Of a stretch of DNA of 64,000 nt, positions 22,700 to 32,071 are shown piece by piece (position 1 is the first letter of the stretch; every line of letters begins with the position of its first letter). Source of the stretch: Euglena gracilis. Lineage: Eukaryota > Euglenida > Euglenophyceae > Euglenales. Under the pieces are notes generated by a model. That model worked only from the letters and a program-made list of their open reading frames with translations, was not told where the DNA came from and did not search any database. The position numbers were made by a program, and so were the translations under genes. Location of the stretch: contig CP154956.1 of the NCBI GenBank assembly GCA_039621445.1, positions 55,459,419 through 55,523,418 on the forward strand, written 5' to 3'.

Positions 22700-23010
22700 G
22701 AGCTCTTTGGGAGACCACCCCGGCCCGGTCCGGCCCGGCCTGGACCGGAGGGTTGAAAAACACTCAGTTTCGGTTCAAAAACACTTTTTCCGGGTCTGGG
22801 AGGCAAAAAAAAATTGTTTTGGGGCAAAATTTTGTTCGATTTTTTTTCGACATTTTTGACCCGAAAATGACCCAAAGTCCATAGGACTCGGGCCAAAACG
22901 GGGCGCTGGCGGGTCGAAAAATGCTCATTTTCGGCCCAAAAACACTTTTTTCGGGTCCCGGGAGGTCAAAAACCATGGTTTTGGGCATTTTTTTGACTTT
23001 TTCGAGCTTT
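22700..23010 (+). repeat. Repeat family D, two tandem copies
   Basis: 'aacactttttccgggtctgg' (22779) and 'aacacttttttcgggtcccg' (22940) head two units that continue with 'gaggNNaaaaa' and 'gttttggggca'. The same unit makes up the core of the foldback element at 13171-13674. Confidence 0.7.
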
Positions 23011-23014
23011 TTGA

Positions 23015-24190
23015 CCCAAAAATGGCCAAGTACACCAACCAGGGGGGCGGGCCCCAGCCAGGGGGCACGGGGGGGGGGGGTCCGGGTCAGAATTTTTTTT
23101 TGCTCAAAAGCACTTTTTTTTGTTGTTCTAAAGTGAAAAAAGTGTTTTTGAGCAAAAAAAATTCAAAATTTTGTGTCCCGACCTGCCCGACCCCACCTCG
23201 TCCAACCACCCTCAGACCAATGCAGGGGTCCCCGAATACCCAAAACTGGCCCAAAATCGCAAAACCAGGCCCCGGGGACCTCAAAAAACGGTCAACCCCC
23301 TCCCCCCAAACCTCATGATTGACCCCCTGGTTTGCTGGTTTGGGTCCCAACTCGTAATATGGCCAGAGATATGGCCCCTGTCAAGGTATGGGCGCAAGTC
23401 GATTGGGCGGTCGGGCCGACTAGTCTGTACTCTGTCGACCCGCTGAAGACTGCCAGCAGCTGCCGGTCCCCCTCGCCCGAAAGCAGCGGCTGTACGGGGT
23501 CTGCTATGGAGCCTGGGGAATGGTAGGGGGGGGGGTCACAGAGCTCTTATCCTTTCATGGGTCAGAGTGAAGCTTACTCTGGCGAAAAGGGGGGTTGCCC
23601 CCCACCCTGGGTAGATCGTGAAAAACGCGTATTATCACCATGACCTCAACCCGGTTCCCAAAATGTTTCTTTTTTCAGTCACGAGCGACTAGACTTCTAG
23701 TTTCCAAATCACATCCGTTTGACCCCTAACTCCCCGCCTATTCACCCACGAAGGGGTCCAAATTTGGTAGGATTGCCCCCCTCTTCCGACTGTGCGGCAA
23801 CAGGAAACCCATATCTTGCCTTGGCTTCCAACATTCATATTTTTAAAGAGCACACCATTTCTGTTGACAATTTTTAAAACAACTACAAAGCAAATCAGAA
23901 AACCGAGATTACCTGCTAGAGAAGAGTAAGCACCTGATGGGTCTCAAGTTACAAATACTGGTACCCCCCCCCCCTTATTGTCCCCCCCCCCCTTTATTGT
24001 CCCTGGGCCCCGGCCGACGGGGGGTTTTTTGGCCCGGTCAATGAAATTCCTTTGGTACCCCTTTATTGTCCCCCCCCCTTTATTGTCCGGTCGGGCCTCC
24101 CGGGGGCAGGTCGGTGGGACAATAAAGGGGGGGGGGGTGGTATCACGTGTTTATCAAGTGTATGTTATCAAGATCAAGTTTTAACTTCAA
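23015..24190. other. No gene recognised
   Basis: Contains '(c)tttattgtcccccc' words three times (23975, 24000, 24060) and their inverse at 24118-24130, another small palindromic arrangement. No coding. Confidence 0.45.
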
Positions 24191-24194
24191 GTTA

Positions 24195-24440
24195 CAAGTC
24201 AAGGGGGGTTGGTACGCCTTGGCGAGGGGGTCCGAATAGGGGGGTAAAATGGCGTGGCGAGGGGGTCGGCGACCAAGGGGGGGGGAGGGGAGGGGTGTAC
24301 CATGGTTTCCAACAAAATTTTCCTTCAAAGAATCGCGAAAATCCCCGGTGGCGTGGCGAGGGGTCCGGCTGGGGGGGGGGAGGGGGGGTAAATGGCGTGG
24401 CGAGGCCCTCGGAGAGGGGGGGGGGAGGGATGTACCCCCC
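24195..24440 (+). repeat. GGCGTGGCGAGG tandem repeat, inverse of 37.5-kb block
   Basis: Three degenerate units carrying 'ggcgtggcgagggg', 'accatggtttccaacaaaat' and 'ttcgcgaaaatcc' alternate with G runs. The block at 37495-37800 is the reverse complement. Confidence 0.75.
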
Positions 24441-24659
24441 CAAGTCGAAGTACAACACCAAGCTGAAGAAAAGACTGTTTTCTATAAGGAGAATCGTGAT
24501 CTGATCCCGCTTTCACACCGTGAAAACCGTAGGCGCCCCCGGTTTTCATGGGGTGAAAGTGGGATCGGATCACGATTCTATCTTGAAACCGTGTTAAGTC
24601 CACGATGTACACCGGCCGTGAAAACCGTGTTCAGTCCACGTGTACAGCGGTGGAAAACG

Positions 24660-24931
24660 TGTTTGTAACACGCTTTCTGTACAATGTACATGTGTTAACA
24701 AAAAGTGCAAACACGCTTTCCGTACAATGTACACGTGTTACCAAAAGAGTAAACACGCTTTCCTGCAATGTACACGTGTTACCAAAAGGAGTAAACACAC
24801 TTTCCGTACAATGCACACGTGATACCAAAAGAGTAAACACACTTTCCTGCAGTGTACACGTGTTACCAAAAAGAGTAAACACGCTTTCCGTACAATGTAC
24901 ACGTGTTACAAACACGGTACATTTGCATTGT
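24660..24931 (+). repeat. 42-bp tandem array, left
   Basis: About six units of 'acacgctttccgtacaatgt' + 'acacgtgttaccaaaagagt' + 'aa'. Each unit contains the near-palindrome TGTACACGTGTTAC. The array ends in 'acaaacacggtacatttgca'. Confidence 0.9.
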
Positions 24932-25134
24932 TCCGTGGAATAAATGAAAAATATTCTGTAGGGTTACAGCATAACTAGAATGGATGAAACGATGGGGAAT
25001 ACTGTTCAACAGAAGCAAGAAGCAACACAGCGGCGGGAAGTTGGCGTATTTGGGGGGGGGGGAGGGTACGCAGACGCATGCTGCAAACACCTTGTGGCCT
25101 GTTGGCCAGGAACAATAGCACATCACGAAAGGCA

Positions 25135-25587
25135 TCATAAACATCCCGGGCATTTCCAGGGACGTTTGGGAGCTCGGCACAGGTCAGCACACACAAAATG
25201 GTAGGTGTCCGCACAACTCACACATGAAACCGACCGAGCTACGTCAGAGGTGGTGGGGAAGCAGGTTTTCGTCACCATAGGGGCAAAGAAAGCAAGGAAT
25301 TTGCGGAATTGAGAAGCAGAGGAGGCCACAATTGGAGGTCCGTCACGGTCTGACACTTTATACAAAAAAAACAAGGGCATTGAGGTATGACCGGAAAGAC
25401 AAAACAGGCATGGAACGAACCCGAAAATCTGTTCCAGCTCTCTCCGTACGGGCAGCAACGCATGCGAGTTGCTGCTCGGGTGTTGCGTACAACACCCGAG
25501 CATCAATGCACCAGCGGGCCCACCCCAAAAAACAGCCGTCCAACGTCGCGTGTTGAACCCCATGAAAAAAAAATTCAGGGCAGCCAT
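25135..25587 (-). CDS. PHD-type zinc-finger protein, C-terminal part
   Basis: The last 30 codons have the spacing Cys-x2-Cys-x4-His-x2-Cys-x12-Cys-x2-Cys with Trp two residues before the penultimate Cys (CVSC, TYHFVC, PWKCPGC). That matches the second half of a PHD finger, a fold that usually reads histone H3 tails. The protein stops one residue after the finger. A possible first CxxC (PCLFC) lies about 60 residues upstream, much further than usual, so the first zinc site may be degraded or the finger may be unusual. The preceding frame (25575-25757) encodes a gag-like segment. The organisation gag-like then PHD repeats at 29.1-32.6 kb. Function in the element is unknown; chromatin targeting is an inference. 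Confidence 0.55.
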   Translation of the reverse strand: MAALNFFFMGFNTRRWTAVFWGGPAGALMLGCCTQHPSSNSHALLPVRRELEQIFGFVPCLFCLSGHTSMPLFFLYKVSDRDGPPIVASSASQFRKFLAFFAPMVTKTCFPTTSDVARSVSCVSCADTYHFVCADLCRAPKRPWKCPGCL

Positions 25588-25757
25588 GCGGTCGCGACGG
25601 TAATCTTTTGCCGAGACCAGATCTGGGGGGGGAGTTCACCAAGCAAAGCATCAACTTCCTCAGATGGAGATTTCATCTTTTGGAGGGATTCCACAAACTG
25701 CTTAACAGTGGGAGGGGCAGGCATGCGGGCCTCAACGAGGTTAGCCAGGCACATCAT
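25575..25757 (-). CDS. Gag-like N-terminal segment of the PHD gene
   Basis: From an ATG at 25757 the frame encodes about 60 residues beginning LANLVEARMPAPPTVKQF. This resembles the start of the gag-like frame at 32630 (LVNLAEAAM...LPAPDFFLAKM) in the order Leu-x-Asn-Leu, Glu-Ala, Pro-Ala-Pro, Phe. The match is weak but is backed by the shared downstream PHD-type finger and the same order. A frame change near 25575-25590, at a run of A's, separates it from the PHD frame. Confidence 0.4.
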   Translation of the reverse strand: MMCLANLVEARMPAPPTVKQFVESLQKMKSPSEEVDALLGELPPQIWSRQKITVATAWLP

Positions 25758-25796
25758 GGCTGTGAAGGGTGTGAAGGCGTTTTTGAAACACGTTTT

Positions 25797-25965
25797 AGCA
25801 TAATGCACACGTGTTACCAAAAAGTCTAAACACGCTTTCCGTAAATGTACACGTGTTACCAAAAGAGTAAACACGCTTTCCTGCAGTGTACACGTGTTAC
25901 CAAAAGGAGTGAACACACTTTCCGTACAATGTACATGTGTTACAAACACGGTACATTTGCATTGT
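25797..25965 (+). repeat. 42-bp tandem array, right
   Basis: About 3.5 units of the same 42-bp repeat in the same orientation as the left array. It also ends with 'acaaacacggtacatttgca', which then forms an inverted repeat with 'ttgtaccgtgtttgtaac'. Confidence 0.9.
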
Positions 25966-26224
25966 ACCGTGTTTGTAACACGGTACAATTGCAATGTACC
26001 AAGGCACCCCATTTTTGTACACGTGTTTACTATAATCGGCATTTTTTGCGCGAATCACGTGGACTTGAACACGGTTTTCACTACCGGTGTACATCGTGGA
26101 CTCTTAGCACGGTTTCAACATTGTTTCGTGTTCTGATCCCACTATTTTTTACCAGGAAAACCGGAGGCGCCTTCGGCCCCGGTTTTCCTGGTAAAAAAGT
26201 GGGATCAGCACACAAAACATCTTA

Positions 26225-26460
26225 TGGAAACTGTGTTTGTAGTCCACAATGTACACCGGCCGTGAAAACCGTGTTCAAGTCCACATGATTCGCGTGAAAA
26301 ATGGCCTTTTTGGTGATCACATGGACACTTTGGGGGATCTTGTGTACACTGTGGTGTACACGTGATCAGTCCACATGTACACCATGGTGTACATGTGCTT
26401 AGATCACATGTCACCAGGTGTACACGTGGACGTCCACGTGTACACTTGGGCGAAAATGGG
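26225..26460. repeat. GTACACGTG/CCATGG palindromic words
   Basis: A further copy of the 'gtccacaatgtacaccggcc' arm (26237) is followed by short palindromes including 'gtacaccatggtgtac' (26376-26391) and alternating ACGTG/CACGT words to 26450. Confidence 0.75.
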
Positions 26461-26464
26461 ACAA

Positions 26465-27390
26465 GCCCAATGATGCTTTGTCTGAAAAATTTTTTCACCT
26501 CTCCTCCTTGTAGCTTCAATGTTCGGCATAAGAAAACCCTTCGCATCTTCCTCAGCCATGATGCGCCTAGAACTCACTGCTCTGGCCCAGGGCGCCAACA
26601 ATCCGTACGCCAGAATGTCTTGAAAAATGGGGTCCGTGCTGGCCCCAACGGGTCAACGTGGGGCCTACTTCGGGGGTGGGCATGTTGGCCCCAACAGCCT
26701 GGTGGGGGGGGGGGCGGGTTGGTAGGGTTTCTTTTTATCATTGCTATTTATTTGTGCTTTTTTCAGTCAAGCTTGTGAGATGAGGTCCGCCCATGAGCAA
26801 GACTAGGCTATTCAAAAGAGTTATGAACAGGGCAGGGCAACTGATAGGGTGGGGTGCATAGGGTAGGGTAGGGATAGGGTGGGGTGCGTTTGCATTCTTA
26901 AAGCTTGGAAGCACACCCAAAATGGAAAAGTATCCCGAAGTGCATTTGGGCTAAAAAGTTTCCAAGAAAAACCGGAATACACCGGGATATTCTGGAATAA
27001 AATCCCTACAAATCAAACATATGCACTGGCGTGAGCAAACAGTGTTTTACTATTATTGAAGCTTTCTCAAAACTATAAAGGGAAATGCCTTCAGGATCTT
27101 TTGCGGCTTGCCACTTGGAAAAAGGTTCTTTCCGCCATTGCATTTCCACGGTGCTGCTGAGGCCGTCCACCGCTGCAAAGGCCCATGCAAAATAGGATGC
27201 ACGCAATTTCCCAACAAAAAGATTAATGGACACGCACACTGCGAGAACTGACATTTTTGCTCACAAAATATCGCAATTCGAAGCGAATTGCACTCTCGGC
27301 TGTACCTGAGATGCGGATCGAACCATCAATGGATAAGGCTCAACACACCATCCACGGAGTTTCATTGCACAAGGAGTGCGGCATTTTGAC
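26465..27390. other. No gene recognised
   Basis: Contains a GGGTAGGGTAGGGATAGGGTGGGG tract (about 26850-26890) and otherwise unassigned sequence. Confidence 0.4.
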
Positions 27391-27394
27391 AGCA

Positions 27395-27605
27395 GCTGCC
27401 CGCAGCAGCAGGCAGGCAGCCGCAGCAGGCAGGCAGCCGCAGCAGGCAGGCAGCCGCAGCAGGCAGGCAGCCGCAGCAGGCAGGCCGCCACATCGGGCAG
27501 GCCGCCGCAGCAGGCAAGCCGGCGCGGCAGGCAAGCCGCTGCAGCACGCAGGCCACTGCAGCAGGCAGGCAGCCGCAGCAGGCAGGCAGCCGCAGTAGGC
27601 GGCAG
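27395..27605 (+). repeat. GCAGCAGGCAGGCAGCC minisatellite
   Basis: About 13 units of 15 bp ('gcaggcaggcagccgca') with internal variants such as 'gcaggccgccacatcgg'. All three frames stay open, which explains long Gln/Ala/Arg or Leu/Pro/Ala/Cys frames here; none is called as a gene. Confidence 0.9.
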
Positions 27606-27699
27606 ACAGCCTCACTGAACCACAACACACAGAAAGCACACCACACAGTGAAAGGTAGTGAAATCTGCACCCGTATTGTTTACCGGGGTGTGGTTTGCT

Positions 27700-27930
27700 T
27701 GAGGAGGCTAGGCGCGCCGCTCGGGGGGGTCCGGGATCCCCCCCCCCCCCCCCCGGCCGCCCGCGCGGCCGCTCGCCCCCCTTTCCGCCCCCCCCCTACT
27801 GTGCCTAGCAGAAAACTCACCTGGCGGCTTCGGACCCGCCGCCCCCCCCCCCCCCCCCCGCGCCTGCCTGCGCGGCCGCTCGCCCCCCGCCTCCGCCCCC
27901 CCCCCCGCTGTGCCTAGCCTCCTTTGTTCG
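27700..27930 (+). repeat. GC-rich block shared with 39.2-39.4 kb
   Basis: 'gaggctaggcgcgccgctc' + 'gggggggtccggga' at 27703 is the inverse of 39370-39415. CGCGGCCGCTCGCCCCCC occurs twice here and inverted at 38580 and 39310. Confidence 0.8.
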
Positions 27931-28059
27931 AGGCTGAACCGCCACAGTTGCCAGAACGGCAAGCGTTTTTCAATCAAATGCGTACATTTGTTTTTCTGAA
28001 TCAGAAAATTTTGATTGTTTTCAACCTTATTTCATTACAAGTGACCACAGCCGCAATTT

Positions 28060-28450
28060 TTTTGCAACCTCACCCCGACGTGATTTTAAGCAAAATTCCA
28101 AAGTCACAATCCCACCCGGCAGTACGGTACGGTGCGAAGTCACCAGCCCCCCCCCCCCGGCAATGCGGTGCGAAGTCACCAACCCCCACCCCTGGCCGTG
28201 CAGTGCGAATTCACAGCCCCCCCCCCAAATGTGCGAAACCACAGCCCCCCCTTCTGAAAGTGTGAAGCCACTGCCCCCCTTCTGAAAGTGCGAAGCCACA
28301 GCCCCCCCTCGAAAGTGTGAAGGCCACAGCACCCCCACGAATGTGCGAAGTCACAGCCCCCCCCCCCCCCCCTGATTGTGCGAAGCCACAGCCCCCCCCC
28401 CCCGAAGTGACGTAGTCATAGCCCCGCCCCCCGCGCCATGCGAAGTCACA
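28060..28450 (+). repeat. GTGCGAAGCCACAGCCCCCC minisatellite
   Basis: About eleven units of 25-37 bp, each 'gtgcgaagYcac' plus 'ag' and a C-run of 6-16. Unit length varies mainly through the C-run. Confidence 0.9.
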
Positions 28451-28454
28451 ATTT

Positions 28455-29075
28455 TTTTTACAAAGAGGCTGATCCTTGAGTGTAAGTTACTCTGAAGGAC
28501 ACCGTGGACAAGTACGTAACATTCAATACTCCTATCCGTGAACGAGGTTTATTCTTCATAATTTACTTCTTTGGAGGCGTTTGCCTCACTACACTGCTGT
28601 AATGTAACATACAAGGTTACTTTGCGTTGCGAATCGTCAAATGTTATTTAAAAATGTTGTTTAAAAAAGCTGTGGACATCATTTTGCCTGCCCCCCCCCC
28701 CCACAAGGGCCGACAGGCTCAAAGCGTACAAATGCACCAAAATTTTGAGGCGGCCACCCCCTCCCTCCAGTCTTGGACAAAGGCGGCTACCCCCAACACT
28801 GGACTTAGGGGTGGCCACCTTTGTCCTGAGGCGGGTGGGGGGGGGGCGCCTTTGTCCTGAGGCGGGTGACCCCCCCCTTCAGAGGGGTTTTCATCGTTGA
28901 CTGTCCTACACGAACTGCAGCAGCATGCAAGCAGTGCAAAGCAGGGTGCGGGCATAGTGCAAGTGTGAATTGGTAAGCAGGTCAGCGGAGTTGCTGCCAA
29001 AAAAACCCAGAGTAGGCAAACATTGTGCCACACATTGTTTCTGGGAGAAACAACAGCAGTAACTAGTTGGTATTC
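28455..29075. other. No gene; GCCTTTGTCCTGAGGCGGG words
   Basis: 28745-28875 holds GGCCGCC / TTTGTCCTGAGGCGGGTG words in both orientations, the same family as 32685-32720 and 34483-34615. The remainder is unassigned. Confidence 0.5.
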
Positions 29076-29078
29076 CCC

Positions 29079-29436
29079 TCATCGCTTGCGCTTGCCTGCT
29101 ACACGAGCAGGCAAGGGCGGCATGTCACGGCCATCACAACGAGGGCAACACCAACTGTTCCGACTAGGAGGCATGCACCGGCCAGCACAGTCCAAGTGCC
29201 ATGCCTCCGAACAAGTGTCACAAACACAGGGACGCAAAAGGCCACGCTTCCCCAAGGGCTGGTGACAACGGGCACAAGGCTGCCCGTTGTACCGCTCCTC
29301 CGTGGTTTCCGTTTTCAGGATGGGGAAGGGATTATGATATTGAACCTCTGCATATCAAACCAGGAATCCCACTTGGTGTTTGCGTGCATCTTTAGCAGGT
29401 CTGCATCGTCCAACCACTTTCACTTCTGGTGCTGCG
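29079..29436 (-). pseudogene. PHD-finger C-terminus of a split gag-like/PHD gene
   Basis: Between 29276 and 29136 the minus strand encodes a full PHD signature: Cys-x2-Cys-x14-Cys-x2-Cys-x4-His-x2-Cys-x14-Cys-x2-Cys (CARC, CVCDTC, AWHLDC, CCPRC), with the conserved aromatic two before the penultimate Cys. A basic tail ending AGKRKR and a TGA at 29079 follow. Upstream the frame continues (ETTEERYNGQP) to a single in-frame TGA at about 29367 and then stays open to the LTR boundary at 29436. It is probably the 3' part of the gene whose gag-like 5' part lies at 32072-32630, separated by insertion of the LTR element. PHD fingers commonly bind histone tails. Confidence 0.75.
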
Positions 29437-29640
29437 TGTTGGCGGCGGCCCCTGGGGTGCGGCGCCGGGCGGAATCTTCCCCGGAATCTTCCCCTTTGCG
29501 GAAGTTCCTAATTTTAGTTCAATGGACTGCCTCTCTGTAGGTGGGTCCAAGCCTGAACACTTCATCCATCAAGCTGGCAAAGTCTTCTGCATTCAAGTAT
29601 CAAGGATAAGAAAACAAAAGACACCCCAAGGAGACACCCA
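29437..29640 (+). repeat. 5' LTR
   Basis: Matches 31858-32070 nearly base for base from 'gaagttcctaattt' through 'aaaagacaccccaaggagac'. The two differ by a small insertion after 'gccgggcgg'. Confidence 0.85.
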
Positions 29641-29722
29641 TAAAACTGAAGTGTTCATGTCCTACCACTACCAGAATACCAGAATGCCAGAGTCAGAATA
29701 GCAGAATGCCAAGGCCAGGAGG

Positions 29723-30670
29723 ATGAATGTCAGTTGGATGCCGGAAGAAGATCACTCGAAAGTGCAGGAAGTGACAGATTGGAGCTGGAGCAGATGGAGT
29801 GTCCGACTTCCAGAAGAAGGCTGGAGATCTGCATTGACAGTGTGGGATGGCCAAGAAGAAGAAGACGAATCAAGGAGTCCAGCTCCAAGCTGTGAAGGTG
29901 CAGCTGAAGAACCGGAAGAGCCATTGCAGCCATTCAGGAGGAGAAATGTGGTGATGGAGACCAGATCAGAACCAAGAGAACCAGAATCAGGACCAGCTGC
30001 AGATGAGGAGTACTACGAGGTGGACGAGCCAGAGACCCAGCCAAGACCAAGTGGAGGAGGAAGAAGGATAAAGAGGCAGTACATCTCCGAGGAGTACACA
30101 GTGCGCTGGGAATTCATCGACCTAATCCTGGACAAGTTCAACATTCAGCCAGAAGGTGTGCAAGAAGCATTTGCATCATGGGAAAATGCAAGATTCCACA
30201 AGTTCTGGACAAGGGAAAACAATGCATTTGCGAAGACATGGACAAGAGAAAGGATATGGGCCAATCCACCGTGGACGCTGATGAATCAAGTCATCCTCAA
30301 GATCATCGCGGACCAGGTGCAGGAGATGGTGCTGTTTGCACTAGAGTGGCGTACAACAACATGGTGGCCAGTGATGCAGAAGATGACAGTGAAGTTCATC
30401 ATCTTCGAGGAAGGAACCCGGTTCTTCGAGATCTGGGACCAGCAGGCGGGCCAGATGCAGCCGACTGGGTCATTGCGTTGGCCAGTCCGGGCGTGCTTGG
30501 TCCGGTACCGAAGATTCGAGGAGGAGACCCTGAAGGACATACCCCCAGGAGATGAAGGAGCAACGTCCCGAGCCCGCAGGAGAAGTGGAGATGAACGTGG
30601 ACCCTCCGAGGCGAGCAAGAGGAGGTACCGTCGACAGCGGTACCACTGGTTCGCGGAGACGTGGGAATGA
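29723..30670 (+). CDS. Retroelement C-terminal-domain protein with NPPW motif
   Basis: A 315-residue frame without poly-C runs. Residues 1-110 are acidic and low in complexity. From about 140 to 270 there is a folded-looking domain: FWTRENNAFAKTW, then RIWANPPWTLM with Asn181-Pro-Pro-Trp184, then FALEW and Trp214-Trp215-Pro. The (D/N)PP(Y/F/W) word and the later 'W..W' strand resemble the methyltransferase-like (DAM/MT) domain known downstream of integrase or RNase H in many Ty3- and DIRS-type elements. Its role there is unsettled. The tail is basic (RRRSGDERG, SKRRYRRQR). Here it is the only ORF between two LTRs, so it stands alone rather than ending a polyprotein. Assignment from motif recall, not a search. 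Confidence 0.6.
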   Translation: MNVSWMPEEDHSKVQEVTDWSWSRWSVRLPEEGWRSALTVWDGQEEEDESRSPAPSCEGAAEEPEEPLQPFRRRNVVMETRSEPREPESGPAADEEYYEVDEPETQPRPSGGGRRIKRQYISEEYTVRWEFIDLILDKFNIQPEGVQEAFASWENARFHKFWTRENNAFAKTWTRERIWANPPWTLMNQVILKIIADQVQEMVLFALEWRTTTWWPVMQKMTVKFIIFEEGTRFFEIWDQQAGQMQPTGSLRWPVRACLVRYRRFEEETLKDIPPGDEGATSRARRRSGDERGPSEASKRRYRRQRYHWFAETWE

Positions 30671-31499
30671 GGCGGTGTAGACCAAGTGTTGCCTGCCCTC
30701 CCCCTCCCAGCCTAAACCCCCTCTCTGCGTGACACGTGCGGTGGTTGTGTAGCACCCAGTTGCAGCAGCCCCCCATGTGCCATCTGGATGGATTTGGTGG
30801 GTCCATGGGTTTAATTCCCCAAGCCAGTGGCATTTTCACCAGAGAATTGTTTTTGAATTTGTGGTCACTTTGCGACAGTGGTGCACTCCATGTGCCGAGT
30901 CAGCATCCAGCAAACTGGCGACAAAAAATTCAGTCAAATGCATGGTCGGGCCGCTCCAAGGGGGTCAATCAGTGACTCTGGGTCGACTTTTGCAAAGGTG
31001 AACCCTGTGTATGACCGTTGGGTTGGTGGTGGAGTTGGCTGTGTCAATTCAGCCCCCCCCAGAGGCTGCTGCCTGAAGGAGTGCAGGCAGTGTGAACTTT
31101 ATGTTACCTGCCCCCCCTCCCAACAAGGCTTCCCATTGGGCCACGTCAGAATGGATTGAGAATTGGAAAGTGCAGGATGTTGGTCTGGGAGTGATGGCGG
31201 TGTAGACCAATGGTTGCCTGCCCCCCCATGTGCATCATTCATTTGGGTTGGAAAGCCATCGACATCATGTTCAACATGTCCGGGGATGCATGGCTGTGGT
31301 GTTGGCGGTGCGACCTCTATTGCCTGCCCCCCTGCCCTCCCTTCTGGACATTCGTGGACTGTGGATGGAAGTGCTGTACCTGGAACCTTCTTCACGGTGC
31401 CTTAATCTCAGACTCAGAATTTGCTGCTGTACGTTACTTCCTTCCCCCACAAAAAAAAAACCCGCCGGCCACACCCCAGCAAGAGAAAACGAAAGACGA

Positions 31500-31760
31500 G
31501 GCCGAAGGCCCCGCCCCCCCCCCCCCCCCCCGGGGGAACCCCCCCAGTGGGGCCCAAAAAACCCCAGGCCTCGGGCCCACGGCGGCCGAGGCCCCCCCTC
31601 CCCCGGGGGTAACCCCCCCAGGGAGGCCCAAAAAACCCCAGGACTCGGGCCCACGGGGGCCGAGGCCCCCCCCCCCCCGGGGGTAACCCCCCCAGGGGGG
31701 CCCAAAAAACCCCAGGCCTCGGGCCCACGGGGGCCGAGCCCCCCCCCCCGAAGCCGAAGG
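31500..31760 (+). repeat. ~75-bp tandem repeat with C runs
   Basis: Three units of 'gggaggcccaaaaaacccca' + 'ggcctcgggcccacggg' + 'ggccgaggcc' + C-run + 'gggggtaacc'. The long Pro/Gly-rich frames on both strands here are by-products. Confidence 0.85.
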
Positions 31761-31857
31761 CTTCGGGACAAAAAACCCCGAAAAAACGGGCCCAAACACT
31801 CCCCGGGGCCGCCTCAAAAATTGCCGAAGGCGGTACGCAAGCGGTCCGGGAGGGGAG

Positions 31858-32070
31858 TGTTGGCGGCGGCCCCTGTGGTGCGGCGCCGGGCGGGACCAAA
31901 AAGACCAACCGCGGAATATTCCGCTTTGCGGAAGTTCCTAATTTAAGTTCAATGGACTGCCTCTCTGTAGGTGGGTCCAAGCCTGAACACTTCATCCATC
32001 AAGCTCGCAAAGTCTTCTGCATTCAAGTATCAAGGATAAGAAAACAAAAGACACCCCAAGGAGACACCTA
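31858..32070 (+). repeat. 3' LTR
   Basis: Second copy of 29437-29640, preceded by the polypurine tract. Confidence 0.85.
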
Positions 32071-32071
32071 G

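Larger units (their letters stand above)
24491..26208. mobile_element. Hairpin-bounded element carrying a gag-like/PHD gene
   Basis: Both ends are long hairpins with GGCGCC-rich loops: 24491-24578 (arm GAATCGTGATCTGATCCCGC and onward) and 26134-26208 (arm TGATCCCACTATTTTTTACC and onward). The two share TGATCCC...AAAACCGG and GTGGGATCA words. Just inside each is an inverted match ('gtccacgatgtacaccgg' near 24598, and its inverse 'ccggtgtacatcgtggac' at 26083). Inside that, arrays of a 42-bp unit stand in the same orientation on both sides of a minus-strand gene (25135-25757). The whole looks like one mobile unit of 1.7 kb of no class I recognise. Confidence 0.55.
29437..32070 (+). mobile_element. 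2.6-kb LTR retroelement lacking pol
   Basis: Direct repeats of about 205-213 bp start TGTTGGCGGC at 29437 and 31858. The second is preceded by a polypurine tract (AGGGGAG, 31851-31857), as expected for LTR elements. Between them is one long ORF (29723-30670) and C-rich tandem repeats, but no protease, RT or integrase. I see no target duplication: TGCG precedes the left LTR and no matching word follows the right LTR. Inserted within, or adjacent to, the gag-like/PHD gene. Confidence 0.75.

Noticed and set aside
24660-25965. Tandem 42-bp repeats as a CRISPR array
   Set aside because: Units are contiguous with no unique spacers, in a eukaryotic repeat context.
27261-27670. Long Leu/Pro/Ala/Cys and Gln/Ala/Arg frames
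   Set aside because: They are translations of a 15-bp minisatellite that stays open in all frames.
31230-31995. Overlapping 158-238 codon frames on both strands
   Set aside because: They come from the GC-rich tandem repeat next to the 3' LTR; Pro/Gly bias only.
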